64,000 nucleotides of DNA from Saccharicrinis sp963665705. Lineage in GTDB: Bacteria; Bacteroidota; Bacteroidia; Bacteroidales; Marinilabiliaceae. A program made the translations under genes and the position numbers. The stretch spans positions 2,170,001 to 2,234,000 of the forward strand of contig OY762448.1 in NCBI GenBank assembly GCA_963665705.1, in the 5' to 3' direction. The notes under the pieces are model-generated. The model was given only the letters and a program-made list of their open reading frames with translations. It had not been told where the DNA came from and made no database searches. Below are positions 25,852 to 35,173 of the stretch, piece after piece (position 1 is the stretch's first letter; every line of letters starts with the position of its first letter).

Positions 25852-26778
25852 ATGACTGAATTCAAATATCCTGAAGTAATACAAGAAACGATAAAAGCTT
25901 TAACGGTAAGAGATTCCTATAAAAGTGTTTGTCATACTCATTTTTTTGAATACCCAATGCCATCGGGGAATGCTGTTGGTGAAATAGTTAATTTAACTAG
26001 AGAAATACTTTTTCCTGGCTATTTTGGAGATTCGCCAGTACGTTCTGAAAGTATCTATTATTATATCGGTGTAAATACAGAGCGGTTATTTGAATTGTTG
26101 AATCGTCAAATATTAGCAGGACTATGTTTTCAGTGTAGTATGTCTGATCCTGAGAAATTGAAAGCAAACAAGCTAATGGCGTTTAATATTACTAAAAAGT
26201 TTATTGCACTTTTGCCTGAACTACGCCGCTTGTTAACAACAGATGTAGAAGCTGCTTTTCTTGGAGATCCAGCTGCAAAAAGTAGAGGAGAGGTGATATT
26301 TTGTTATCCGGCAATTCGAGCCATATCAAGTTATAGAATTGCTCATGCATTGGTTAAGTTAGAGGTTCCTATTATTCCTCGAATGATATCGGAAATGGCT
26401 CATTCTGAGACAGGTATTGATATTCATCCTAAAGCTCAAATTGATGAGTATTTTACAATAGATCATGGTACAGGTGTTGTGATTGGAGCAACCTCTATTA
26501 TTGGTAAGAATGTAAAGCTGTTTCAAGGTGTTACTTTAGGAGCAAAAAGTTTTCCATTAGATGAAGATGGGAATCCAATTAAGGGAATTCCAAGACACCC
26601 AATAGTTGAAGATGATGTTGTTATTTATTCTCAGGCTACAATACTTGGACGAATAGTTGTGGGTAAAGGTTCTGTTATTGGGGGTAATGTTTGGGTTACT
26701 AATGATGTAAGACCAGGATCGAAGCTTGTTCAGTTTAAACCAAAAGATTCTTTATTTGTAGAAGGGGCTGGAATTTAG
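25852..26778 (+). CDS. cysE: Serine O-acetyltransferase
   Basis: Makes O-acetylserine from serine and acetyl-CoA, the committed step of cysteine synthesis. It is 308 residues, the longer EpsC-like form, with an N-terminal helical region (about 1-160) and a left-handed beta-helix. The hexapeptide repeats appear as GIDIHPKAQIDEYFTIDHGT, GVVIGATSIIGKNVKLFQGV and TILGRIVVGKGSVIGGNVWV. The catalytic histidine is in DHGTGVVIG. It lies 13 bp downstream of the protease gene. No T-box or other leader is seen, and the C-terminus is not the short inhibitory tail of enteric CysE. Confidence 0.93.
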   Translation: MTEFKYPEVIQETIKALTVRDSYKSVCHTHFFEYPMPSGNAVGEIVNLTREILFPGYFGDSPVRSESIYYYIGVNTERLFELLNRQILAGLCFQCSMSDPEKLKANKLMAFNITKKFIALLPELRRLLTTDVEAAFLGDPAAKSRGEVIFCYPAIRAISSYRIAHALVKLEVPIIPRMISEMAHSETGIDIHPKAQIDEYFTIDHGTGVVIGATSIIGKNVKLFQGVTLGAKSFPLDEDGNPIKGIPRHPIVEDDVVIYSQATILGRIVVGKGSVIGGNVWVTNDVRPGSKLVQFKPKDSLFVEGAGI

Positions 26779-26841
26779 TTGATTTTCCATATTTTAAACA
26801 TATTGTTTACGATTATTCATAAAATTGATTAAGGAATGAGT

Positions 26842-26870
26842 TTGTACAATAGTCAAAATTTATATATTTG
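26842..26870 (+). promoter_or_regulatory. Bacteroidota-type promoter of the siaB-siaC pair
   Basis: TTG (26842-26844), 18 bases, TATATTTG (26863-26870), 24 bp ahead of the siaB-like ATG. Both elements match the Bacteroidota consensus. Confidence 0.75.
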
Positions 26871-26894
26871 TGACAAGCTTTATTAATTATACAA

Positions 26895-27443
26895 ATGGCA
26901 TTTAATATAACAGAGTGGTATAACGAGAAATTAGAGGGAGAAGTTATTCTTAACTTTAATGGAAGTATTACCCCTGATCTTATAACAGAAGCATTAGGTA
27001 CTATAGAAAATAGTTTGAACCTGAAAAATGAAAAAAATAAGATTAGGAAAAAGGTGTATAATGTATTTGTTGAATGTTTACAAAATTTATATCATCACGT
27101 AGATAAAGCACCTGTTGATTTAAATGATAATCAACAAAATAACTTTGGAGTGATCATTTTAAGTAAGGATGGCTCATTTTATAGAATTTCAACTGGAAAT
27201 TTTGTAGATAAGAATAAAATTAACGTTATTAAGGATAGGATTGATCAAGTAAATTCTCTATCAGATAAAGAAATACGAATGTTGTATTTAGATATAATGA
27301 GTAATGGAGAGTTCTCAGATAAAGGTGGTGGAGGATTAGGCATGCTTGATATTGTTAGAAAGACTGGAAATAAGCTTGAATACTATTTTTATAAGTATAA
27401 TGACAGTCACATTTTTTTTTCATTAGATGTATACATTAGTTAA
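26895..27443 (+). CDS. SiaB-family protein kinase (DUF6272)
   Basis: A 182-residue GHKL-type kinase related to SiaB of the Pseudomonas SiaABCD system, where SiaB phosphorylates SiaC on one threonine. The N box is VECLQNLYHHVD (about residues 56-67). The ATP lid/G box is SDKGGGGLGMLDIVRKTGN (about 141-159). No sensor or membrane region is present, so it needs another input. The gene for its likely substrate follows 18 bp downstream and shares the consensus promoter. Neither the SiaA phosphatase nor the SiaD diguanylate cyclase is encoded in the window. The kinase activity is inferred from the family. Confidence 0.88.
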   Translation: MAFNITEWYNEKLEGEVILNFNGSITPDLITEALGTIENSLNLKNEKNKIRKKVYNVFVECLQNLYHHVDKAPVDLNDNQQNNFGVIILSKDGSFYRISTGNFVDKNKINVIKDRIDQVNSLSDKEIRMLYLDIMSNGEFSDKGGGGLGMLDIVRKTGNKLEYYFYKYNDSHIFFSLDVYIS

Positions 27444-27461
27444 AACCATATAGTTACCAAT

Positions 27462-27842
27462 ATGGAAACAATAGTTAGAGAAGGAACACCCAAAACTCCA
27501 TATGTAAGATTAGATGGAGAAAAAGGAATAATAGAGATTAAAGGACGTTCAATACCAGAAAATTCAATAGAGTTTTATAAACCTCTAATTGATTGGTTGG
27601 AAGAATATGGAAATGGAGTAAGTAGTGATACTGCTGTGAACGTTCAGCTTGAATATTTTAATACTAGTTCATCAAAATGTATTCTGGATATTTTCAAGAA
27701 ATTGGAAAGCATATTTAAAAAAGGACAGAAAGTTGAAGTAAATTGGTATTATGAAGAAGATGATGAAGATATGTTTGAAGCTGGAGAGGATTATCAATCC
27801 ATTATAAACATACCTTTCAAAATGATTGAAATGGAAGAATAA
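27462..27842 (+). CDS. SiaC-family phosphoprotein regulator (DUF1987)
   Basis: A 126-residue protein with a STAS-like fold. In Pseudomonas aeruginosa the dephosphorylated SiaC binds and activates the diguanylate cyclase SiaD, and phosphorylation at Thr68 blocks this. Here the loop LEYFNTSSSKCILDIFKKLE places a threonine at exactly residue 68. The C-terminal half has a very acidic stretch, WYYEEDDEDMFEAGEDYQ. It is cotranscribed with the kinase upstream and followed by a perfect bidirectional terminator. Its output partner is unknown. Confidence 0.88.
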   Translation: METIVREGTPKTPYVRLDGEKGIIEIKGRSIPENSIEFYKPLIDWLEEYGNGVSSDTAVNVQLEYFNTSSSKCILDIFKKLESIFKKGQKVEVNWYYEEDDEDMFEAGEDYQSIINIPFKMIEMEE

Positions 27843-27862
27843 TTATTTTTTTAATAAAAAAT

Positions 27863-27898
27863 AAAAGAGAGTAATAAACATTCTTATTACTCTCTTTT
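27863..27898. terminator. Bidirectional terminator between siaC and the ABC transporter gene
   Basis: A perfect 15-bp stem, AAAAGAGAGTAATAA (27863-27877) and its complement (27884-27898), with a 6-base loop and A/T tracts on both sides. The convergent ABC transporter gene ends inside the right arm, so its stop codon is part of the hairpin. Confidence 0.92.
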
Positions 27899-30800
27899 GT
27901 TTTTTATTTTATTGTATTTTTCTTCAACAATATGCAATAAATCCTTGAGAATACCTGTGTACAAAAGAAAGAATAATACAACATTGTAAATCCAAATAAT
28001 TATTGTATTTGCCCATATTGTATCAATTTTAATTTTACCAAAATTTTTGTAAGGACTTAAAAAGTGAGCAAAAATATATTTGTTTTGAGGGTCTTTGAAT
28101 ATAGGATCTGACTTTTGTATTAATGCACCATTATATTCAATAATTTTATTGGAAAACATATTGTTTGTATTTCTTACAAACATTTCAAGTTCTAGATTAT
28201 AATTCCTTTTTTTGAGATTGATAAAATATTCTTTTTCTTTTTCAGAGTTTAAGAATCTTTTCTTTTTAGAGTCTAGTAATTCATCAGTTTTATTAAATAA
28301 TTTTATGTAATCTTTTTTAAGGGTATTCAGGTTGTTTTTTAAGTTGTTATAAGAATTGAAATTAAAACTATCTGTTTTGATGCCATTAATCTCAAGTTTG
28401 TTTTTAAATAGTCCATTATTGTTTTCCAGAATTATTTCCTTTCCTATTAAATTTAAATCTTTATTTAAGCTATTAATGTCTCCATTTTGATAAAATTTTA
28501 AACAGTTATCAACCTTTGCTAAAATTGTTGGTATCCAATATTCTTTTTTGTATTTGGCTTCACTTTTAATCTTATCAAATACATAGAATTCTTTTTCGTA
28601 TTTGTTGTTCTTGAATTGGTATACAGTCAAAGCTTCAAAAGCCCATCTTGCTGTAATTATTTCTCCAAACCAAGGTATTTTTTCAGGATTGGAGAGTTTT
28701 GGATTTAAATTGTCATAACTTATAAAAACTCCTGATAATATTATTTGAGGGATAAGTAAAAATGGAATGAGTATATAAATATTTATAGCATCTTTTAAAC
28801 TATCTGATATGATTAAACCTAATAAATTAGAAAATACAGATGCACTAAATAATACAACCCAATATTCTACAAACATTCCTTTTATTTCAATGATTGAATT
28901 TCCAATCAGTACGAATAATAATGATTGGATTGCAGAAATAAAACCTAAAATAAAGACTTTCGATAACAGATAGCTTAACCTGCTAAGATTTAAGAATTCT
29001 TCTCGTTTTAATATTTTCTTATCTCTAATTATTTCTTCTGCACTAACTGTTAAGCCTACAAATAAGGCTATTATTACAGCCATAATAATGTATACAACAA
29101 TATTAGGATTGTCTTGATATATATATCCTTGATTATTTGTTGCATCTACATTATAATATTTAATTATCGTAGAAAGTAAAAGGGCTAATATGGGAGTTTC
29201 TAATAAATTGATTAATAAATATTGTTTATTAGATAACTTAGAGAGTACATCTCTTTTAATAAAAACCCCTAACTGTTTTAATTTGTTAGGAATCTTAAAG
29301 TTAATACTTGGAGGTGCGTTGAAATTTTCTTTTGCTGTTGTTTCTGTTTTGTATTTTTTAAAACGTTGATACCATTCTTCAGGTTCTATTTTTCTATTTC
29401 TTGTTAATGTACCATATTCATCAATTATTTGTGAAGATACTATATTAAGAACTTGTTCAGGGTTAACATTTCCACATGTGTGGCATTCGCTATCTTGTTT
29501 GTTGGCCTGATTAACTGACGATTTAAAATAAGTAATGCTTTCTACCGGATCTCCATCATAAATTAAATATCCACCATTATCCATTACTAATAGTTGATTA
29601 AACATTTTAAAAATGTCACTGGATGGTTGGTGTATAACAACAAAAACTAATTTTCCTTTTAAAGCCAATTCTTTTAATAGGTCTAAAATATTTGCAGAAT
29701 CTTTTGATGATAAACCTGAAGTTGGTTCATCTAAAAATAGAATTGCAGGTTCTCGAATTAGTTCAAGTGCAATATTTAATCTCTTTCGTTGTCCACCACT
29801 AATTTTTTTATTCAGAGGTGAACCTACTTTCATATCTTTAATATCATGAAGACCTAGAGATGTAAGAAGATTTAATACCCTCTTTTTTATTTTAAATTCA
29901 CTATAGTCACCAAAGCATAGTTTGGCATTATAATAAAGGTTTTGATAGACCGTAAGATTTTCCATTAAAAGATCATCCTGTGATACATATCCTATTAGTC
30001 CTTCAATTTTTTCTTTGTCTTTATGGATGTCAATGTTATTTATCTTAACAGACCCTTGTTGTGGTTTAATAATTCCACTTAAAATATTGGTTAGTGTTGT
30101 TTTTCCTGCACCACTAGCTCCCATGATACCAACCAAACGTCCAGATTCACTATGGAAACTTAAGGGTTGTATGCCTATACTTTTATTTTTAAAAGCATAA
30201 CTAATTTCACTAACATTATAGGTTATTGGTTCAGCTATATTATCACTTGTGAATTTACCAACAATGTCACTATAGTAAATGGGATCTATTCTATTGTTGC
30301 GTAAGGAACATCCTGGGGTTAAAACATGAACTCTGTTTGTAACTAATAGCTGTCCGTTAATACTAATTTCGACATTGTCATTTAGTCTGAGTAATAATAA
30401 ACCTCCTGACTTAATGCGCAGAATATGTATTTCTTGTTTAAGATTTTCCCACTGTAGATGTCTTGTGTATTGGTATTTTGAGTTTTTGTTTTTATTAATA
30501 ATTAGAAGATTGTCATGGTCAGTTGGAATATCCATATTTCCAATGATAAAATCTTCCATTAAAAAATACTCTTCATCAGAAATATGAAAAGTTTGAGCAA
30601 TTGTATATACAAAGTCTTTTTCGAATCGGCTAATCTCAACTCCTGATTTTAAAAATTCAATGAGTTGGATAATTACGATAAGTTTTTGATAGTGAACAAG
30701 CTCTTTGTTAATTGCATTAGATATTCTAAGAGCTTTAACAGAATTTGCTGTTAATGTAGAGCGTTCAATTTCACTATTTTGAAGTTTCTTTAATTTAGAA

Positions 30801-30973
30801 ACATGCTCTTGATAGTGTTTTTCATAGATATTAAGGTATTCCTCAACCATTTGTTTGCTTAGTTGCTGGTCAAGGAAATTCTTAACGATATTTCTTCTGG
30901 ACTTACTATCCTTTTGAGGAAATGCTATTAAAGCAAAAAGTTGAATTAATGCTTTTAATATTCCTTCGCTCAT
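27887..30973 (-). CDS. ABC-2 type transporter, ABCG-like, with TerB-like and FHA-like N-terminal regions
   Basis: A 1028-residue fused half-transporter. Residues 1-150 are all-helical and resemble a TerB-type domain (FALIAFPQKDSKSRR, FHISDEEYFLMEDFI). Residues 165-235 are beta-rich and look like a degenerate FHA domain (LRIKSGGLLLLRLNDNVEIS). The ATPase domain has Walker A GASGAGKTTL (284-293), signature ISGGQRKR (391-398), Walker B ILFLDEPTSG and the switch histidine in VVIHQPSSD. A linker has CHTC (497-500). The membrane part begins near residue 590 with about six helices, interrupted by a long charged, coiled-coil-like extracytoplasmic segment (about 790-970) before the last helix. The substrate is unknown. 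It faces siaBC and is preceded on its own strand by a secreted-protein gene. Confidence 0.85.
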   Translation of the reverse strand: MSEGILKALIQLFALIAFPQKDSKSRRNIVKNFLDQQLSKQMVEEYLNIYEKHYQEHVSKLKKLQNSEIERSTLTANSVKALRISNAINKELVHYQKLIVIIQLIEFLKSGVEISRFEKDFVYTIAQTFHISDEEYFLMEDFIIGNMDIPTDHDNLLIINKNKNSKYQYTRHLQWENLKQEIHILRIKSGGLLLLRLNDNVEISINGQLLVTNRVHVLTPGCSLRNNRIDPIYYSDIVGKFTSDNIAEPITYNVSEISYAFKNKSIGIQPLSFHSESGRLVGIMGASGAGKTTLTNILSGIIKPQQGSVKINNIDIHKDKEKIEGLIGYVSQDDLLMENLTVYQNLYYNAKLCFGDYSEFKIKKRVLNLLTSLGLHDIKDMKVGSPLNKKISGGQRKRLNIALELIREPAILFLDEPTSGLSSKDSANILDLLKELALKGKLVFVVIHQPSSDIFKMFNQLLVMDNGGYLIYDGDPVESITYFKSSVNQANKQDSECHTCGNVNPEQVLNIVSSQIIDEYGTLTRNRKIEPEEWYQRFKKYKTETTAKENFNAPPSINFKIPNKLKQLGVFIKRDVLSKLSNKQYLLINLLETPILALLLSTIIKYYNVDATNNQGYIYQDNPNIVVYIIMAVIIALFVGLTVSAEEIIRDKKILKREEFLNLSRLSYLLSKVFILGFISAIQSLLFVLIGNSIIEIKGMFVEYWVVLFSASVFSNLLGLIISDSLKDAINIYILIPFLLIPQIILSGVFISYDNLNPKLSNPEKIPWFGEIITARWAFEALTVYQFKNNKYEKEFYVFDKIKSEAKYKKEYWIPTILAKVDNCLKFYQNGDINSLNKDLNLIGKEIILENNNGLFKNKLEINGIKTDSFNFNSYNNLKNNLNTLKKDYIKLFNKTDELLDSKKKRFLNSEKEKEYFINLKKRNYNLELEMFVRNTNNMFSNKIIEYNGALIQKSDPIFKDPQNKYIFAHFLSPYKNFGKIKIDTIWANTIIIWIYNVVLFFLLYTGILKDLLHIVEEKYNKIKNKRE

Positions 30974-31007
30974 ACAATGAGTTTAATATTTAAATTATAA
31001 GTAACTC

Positions 31008-31442
31008 TTAATTTTCTAATTGGTTTTTAAAACCAATATAGAGTAGAGCCATTCCTGAAGTAGCTAATTTTTTATCTAAACGTGCTTCAATAATACATTC
31101 AATGGAACCGTCAATTTTAAAATCCCATGTGTTAGTATTATTATGATCAGCATTAGTATATAAAAGGTTTCTATTGGTGTCAAAAATAGAGAAAATGATT
31201 GGCTCATTTTTAGCCGAACAAGCAACCAATCTGTATAAACTACCATTTAAAAATGTAGTGTGAAATTCAGCCACTTCATCTCCAGTTAAAAATGCTCTAA
31301 AAGGTTGACCATTTGAAATAAATGGTGCTTGTAATAACTTTTCACAAGTTTCGGCTTTTTCTTCTTGAGAATTGGCTTGGTTAGGTAATAATATGCTAAT
31401 TACAAAGGATAGAACAAAAAATAATAATAGTCCCTTTTTCAT
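31008..31442 (-). CDS. Small secreted protein, unknown function
   Basis: 144 residues with an N-terminal signal peptide (MKKGLLLFFVLSFVISILLP, cleavage probably after QANS). The mature part is about 118 residues and mostly beta. It has two cysteines (in ETCEKLLQAP and LVACSAKNE) that could pair, and ends ALLYIGFKNQLEN. I do not recognise a characterised family. It starts the minus-strand unit and lies 34 bp ahead of the large ABC transporter gene, so the two are probably cotranscribed. It may be a periplasmic partner of the transporter (inference from position only). Confidence 0.75.
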   Translation of the reverse strand: MKKGLLLFFVLSFVISILLPNQANSQEEKAETCEKLLQAPFISNGQPFRAFLTGDEVAEFHTTFLNGSLYRLVACSAKNEPIIFSIFDTNRNLLYTNADHNNTNTWDFKIDGSIECIIEARLDKKLATSGMALLYIGFKNQLEN

Positions 31443-31505
31443 AAGTATAATTCGTTTAGTATAATGTGGTTGTTTTTATTATAATACACAATGTTTTTAT
31501 AATTC

Positions 31506-31513
31506 TATATTTG
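31506..31513 (+). promoter_or_regulatory. Candidate -7 element upstream of the DPP IV-like gene
   Basis: TATATTTG followed by GCAG on the plus strand, in the 268-bp divergent region. It would leave a leader of about 190 bases before the ATG at 31711. A TTG lies somewhat too far upstream (31470-31472). Confidence 0.35.
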
Positions 31514-31710
31514 CAGACATTTGAATAATAAAGCGTTATAATAGGAAAATTATATGGCGTTATTATCCAGATTAATTCTGCTTGTCTAAAATAGTTATTT
31601 TTCTTAAAACAAATGTCAATATATACAGGTTTCTCTAGGGAAATGATGTTTTTTTAGTGATTTTTGTTCATATTTTAATTGTCCAATCAATAAATTAAAA
31701 GATATATTTT

Positions 31711-33852
31711 ATGAAGATTATTTTATTTCAGCTTATATGTATTCTAATGAGTGCAATAAGTGTGGAAGCTCAAAGCAAATTAGATTTAGATGATGTAATA
31801 CCAGGTGGTAAAAACTATCGAAGATTTATTCCCCAAAATCAGCAATATGAATTCTTGCCAAATACTGATTCTTTAATCTTGTTTAAAACGGATACAATTT
31901 TTTATGTGGATTCAAAAATAAATAATAGTCCGTATTTAACACTTAATCAGGTAAATGAACTATTTGTAAATAATGGGATTGATAAAATAAAATCCTTATA
32001 TGAAGTGAACTGGATTAGCTCTCGTTTATTTTGGATTAGTTTACCTAATAAAATTGTAATTGCAGATGCAGATTGTTCGCAAGTAGATTTTATTGTTAAT
32101 TTTCCAGAAGAATCTGAATTTTTAAGTTTTAATCCGGAAAAAAGATTACTTGTTTATTTAAATAAACATGATTTGTTTGTAGTAGGGGAAGATGAAAAAC
32201 CTGTTTTAATAGAAAGGGCAAGTGGGAAAGATGTAATTCTTGGAAAAACAGTTCATAGAAATGAATTTGGAATTAGTGGAGGAATATTTTGGTCGACTAA
32301 TGGAAAGTCGCTTGCATTTTACAGAAAAGATGAGGCAATGGTGAGTGATTATCCTTTGGTGAATATTAATGAAAGGGTAGCGAAATTAGAGAATATAAAA
32401 TACCCTATGGCGGGTATGAAAAGTCATCAGGTTACTGTAGGGGTATTTAATTTTGAAACTAAAAAGAAAGTATATTTGAATACAGGTCTTCCTAAAGAAA
32501 AATATTTAACTAATATTTCCTGGTCACCGGATGATAAATATATTGGAATAGCAGAATTGAATAGAGAGCAAAATGATATGCATTATAATTTATATAATGT
32601 AACTGATGGTAGTTTCTATAAAACGCTGTTTGAAGAAAAAAGTGACAAATGGGTGGAACCTGAAAATACAGCTCTTTTTTTACCTAACTCTAATACAGAG
32701 TTTGTATGGCAAAGTGAACGTGATGGCTATAATCACTTTTATTTATATGATATAAATAAGGGGTTATTAAAGCAGTTAACAAAGGGTAAATGGGTTGTGA
32801 CAAATAATTTAGGGTTTGATCGTAAGGCACAAAACATATTTTTTGAAGGTACTAAAGATGGAGTAATGAATAGACATCTTTATAGTGTTTGTTTGAAGAA
32901 TGGAAAATTAAATAAGTTGACATCAGCCAAGGGATTTCATTCTATAATATTAAGTGATACAAAAAATACTTTTATTGATAATTACTCAAGTTTAGATGTA
33001 TCAAGAGTAATCAAATGGAATAATGTTGAAAAGAAAACAAGCCAGATGCTCTTAGAAGCTAAAAATCCCTTTGATGATTATGATTTCGGTAAAGTTGAAT
33101 TGGGTTCCATAAAATCAGCTGATGGTTTGACCAATTTAAATTATCGTTTGATTTTACCTGCAAATTTTGATGTCAAAAAAAAATATCCTGTTGTTGTATA
33201 TGTATATGGAGGTCCGCATGCTCAACTTGTTAAAAATTCATGGTTGGGTGGAGCTAGATACTGGCAATTGTATATGGCTCAGAAAGGATATATCTGTTTT
33301 ACAATGGATAATAGAGGAACTCCGGATAGAGGATGTGATTTTGAGAAAATAATTCATAGGCAATTAGGAGAGTGTGAAGCTGAGGATCAATATGAGGGGA
33401 TTAAATATTTAAAATCTTTACCTTATGTTGATCAAAATCGTATTGGAATTCATGGATGGAGTTTTGGCGGCTTTATGACAATAAATTTGATGGAAAAATA
33501 TCCAGATGTTTTTAAAGTTGGTGTTTCTGGTGGTCCGGTGACTGACTGGAAGTATTATGAAATTATGTACGGGGAAAGGTATATGGATCTTCCGGACGAA
33601 AATCCTGAAGGATATGAAAAAACTAATTTAAATTTAAGAGCTGAAAATATTAAAGGTCGGTTGTTAGTAATTCATGGGGCTATAGATCCAACAGTTGTAT
33701 GGCAGCATAGTATGCAGTTTATAGAGCATTGTATTAAAAGTAGAAAACAAGTGGATTATTTTGTATATCCAAGACATGAACATAATGTGAGAGGTGTTGA
33801 TCGTGTTCATTTAATGGAAAAAGTAACTATGTATTTTGATGATTTTTTGTAA
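31711..33852 (+). CDS. Dipeptidyl peptidase IV-like S9 peptidase
   Basis: Exported serine peptidase that releases dipeptides from N-termini. It is 713 residues with a signal peptide (about 1-20, ending in VEAQ). Residues 40-480 form the beta-propeller of the DPP IV N-terminal domain. The alpha/beta-hydrolase domain follows, with YVYGGPHAQLV, the nucleophile in HGWSFGGFMT (about Ser583), the aspartate in HGAIDPTVVW (about 658) and the histidine in RHEHNVRG (about 689-691). The double-Glu motif that anchors the substrate N-terminus is not obvious to me, so aminopeptidase specificity is uncertain. It stands alone, with a terminator behind it. Confidence 0.9.
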   Translation: MKIILFQLICILMSAISVEAQSKLDLDDVIPGGKNYRRFIPQNQQYEFLPNTDSLILFKTDTIFYVDSKINNSPYLTLNQVNELFVNNGIDKIKSLYEVNWISSRLFWISLPNKIVIADADCSQVDFIVNFPEESEFLSFNPEKRLLVYLNKHDLFVVGEDEKPVLIERASGKDVILGKTVHRNEFGISGGIFWSTNGKSLAFYRKDEAMVSDYPLVNINERVAKLENIKYPMAGMKSHQVTVGVFNFETKKKVYLNTGLPKEKYLTNISWSPDDKYIGIAELNREQNDMHYNLYNVTDGSFYKTLFEEKSDKWVEPENTALFLPNSNTEFVWQSERDGYNHFYLYDINKGLLKQLTKGKWVVTNNLGFDRKAQNIFFEGTKDGVMNRHLYSVCLKNGKLNKLTSAKGFHSIILSDTKNTFIDNYSSLDVSRVIKWNNVEKKTSQMLLEAKNPFDDYDFGKVELGSIKSADGLTNLNYRLILPANFDVKKKYPVVVYVYGGPHAQLVKNSWLGGARYWQLYMAQKGYICFTMDNRGTPDRGCDFEKIIHRQLGECEAEDQYEGIKYLKSLPYVDQNRIGIHGWSFGGFMTINLMEKYPDVFKVGVSGGPVTDWKYYEIMYGERYMDLPDENPEGYEKTNLNLRAENIKGRLLVIHGAIDPTVVWQHSMQFIEHCIKSRKQVDYFVYPRHEHNVRGVDRVHLMEKVTMYFDDFL

Positions 33853-33901
33853 TTAATAATTATAATTTAGCTTGATATAAGCTAACTATGTATATTATTG
33901 C

Positions 33902-33936
33902 CCCGTATATAAATTGATTTTATATACGGGTTTTTT
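33902..33936 (+). terminator. Terminator of the DPP IV-like gene
   Basis: CCCGTATATAAA, a TTGA loop and TTTATATACGGG followed by TTTTTTG, about 50 bp after the stop. It abuts the convergent kinase gene. Confidence 0.88.
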
Positions 33937-33938
33937 GT

Positions 33939-34781
33939 TTATATTCCATCATTATAGAATTTAACTAAACCTTTTGTGGGTGATTTAATAATGATTCCTT
34001 TGTGAAGGTTATAGAAGTTTAAAGCTTTTATTAATTGTTCTTCGAAATGATAGGCTATGCTGCCAATGAAGTGTATAGGATATTTTTCAATTTCAGCGTA
34101 TTGCAATAAGTTTCTCTTAATAAATTCTTTAAATGCATTAACTACAATTAATTCCAGTTCTTTAAGCTCAATGTGTTGATGTATGAATTTGGAAAATTGA
34201 GCTAAATATCTATTGGGAAATGGTTTTTTGTATATGCGATCAAGTATTTCAGCTTCCGAATCTTTATGTTCTTTGAAAAACAACTCAATAGTTGATTTTG
34301 ATAATTGATTTTTTAAAATATCAGCAATAAGTATTTTACCTATAGTTGCACCACTACCTTCATCACCAAGGATATAACCGAGAGGAGAGATGTTTTTTTC
34401 AATAGTTTTGCCATTGAAAAAGCATGAGTTAGAGCCTGTGCCTAAAATACAAGATATACCAGGGTTTTGTCCACATGTTGCGTGTGAAGCAGCCATAAGG
34501 TCGCTATATATATTAATTTGAGGACTTTTAAAAACAGATGATAGTGCATCTTTTACGATAGAATTTTTGCCTGCGTTATTACATCCTGCACCATAAAAAT
34601 GAATTTCATCAAAAGATTTAATATTTATTGTAAACTGCTTGTTTAATAGTTGTTTAATATCTTCAATATTTTGATAATAAGGGTTGATACCTTCTGTTAG
34701 GTGGGATTGTGAATAGTTGTTTTTATTGTCTATTATTACCCATTCTGTTTTTGTAGATCCACTATCTGCAATTAATTTCAT
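33939..34781 (-). CDS. N-acetylglucosamine kinase-like protein (BadF/BadG/BcrA/BcrD ATPase family)
   Basis: Sugar kinase of the ASKHA fold, 280 residues. The N-terminal phosphate-1 motif is LIADSGSTKTEWVIID (about 3-18). The linking motif HFYGAGCNNAGK, the phosphate-2 region CILGTGSNSCFF (about 111-122), and GYILGDEGSGATIGKILI are typical of the Bacteroidota N-acetylglucosamine kinase-like group. It probably recycles amino sugars from the cell wall or chitin (inference). It is a single gene. Confidence 0.88.
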   Translation of the reverse strand: MKLIADSGSTKTEWVIIDNKNNYSQSHLTEGINPYYQNIEDIKQLLNKQFTINIKSFDEIHFYGAGCNNAGKNSIVKDALSSVFKSPQINIYSDLMAASHATCGQNPGISCILGTGSNSCFFNGKTIEKNISPLGYILGDEGSGATIGKILIADILKNQLSKSTIELFFKEHKDSEAEILDRIYKKPFPNRYLAQFSKFIHQHIELKELELIVVNAFKEFIKRNLLQYAEIEKYPIHFIGSIAYHFEEQLIKALNFYNLHKGIIIKSPTKGLVKFYNDGI

Positions 34782-34936
34782 TTAATCTTTGGAATTAACA
34801 ATGAATGATTGTTATAATTGGTATGTAAATTTAAATTTTATAAATAAAGTTATTAATATAAACTAATATATTAAGTAATGTAATTTACTTTATTCAATTT
34901 GTATACATTGTAATATAAAAATGAAATATAGCATTG

Positions 34937-35173
34937 TTAAATTTGTGATTTCCAGCAGTTATCACAGGATTCATTTAGAATTTCAAATATTTCCTGTTCT
35001 GAAAATTTAGTTTTACAACTTAATTCTTCTTTAAAATTTTCAGCATACATGTTCATATAACTAAAATCTGCTCCAGAATTAATTAATTCTTTTGCATAAG
35101 GTGTAAATAAATTTGATAATTCTTCTATTACTTGCTTTTTACTTGAATTGTGGTTGATGTGTAAATTATCCAT
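34937..35173 (-). CDS. Small cytoplasmic protein, unknown function
   Basis: A 78-residue protein; the start is set at the ATG at 35173 (MDNLHIN), since an in-frame extension to 35206 does not look conserved. It is helical and acidic, with the segment VIEELSNLFTPYAKELINSG and a C-terminal ILNESCDNCWKSQI with a CxxC pair that might bind metal. I do not recognise the family. It has no close same-strand neighbour. Confidence 0.55.
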   Translation of the reverse strand: MDNLHINHNSSKKQVIEELSNLFTPYAKELINSGADFSYMNMYAENFKEELSCKTKFSEQEIFEILNESCDNCWKSQI

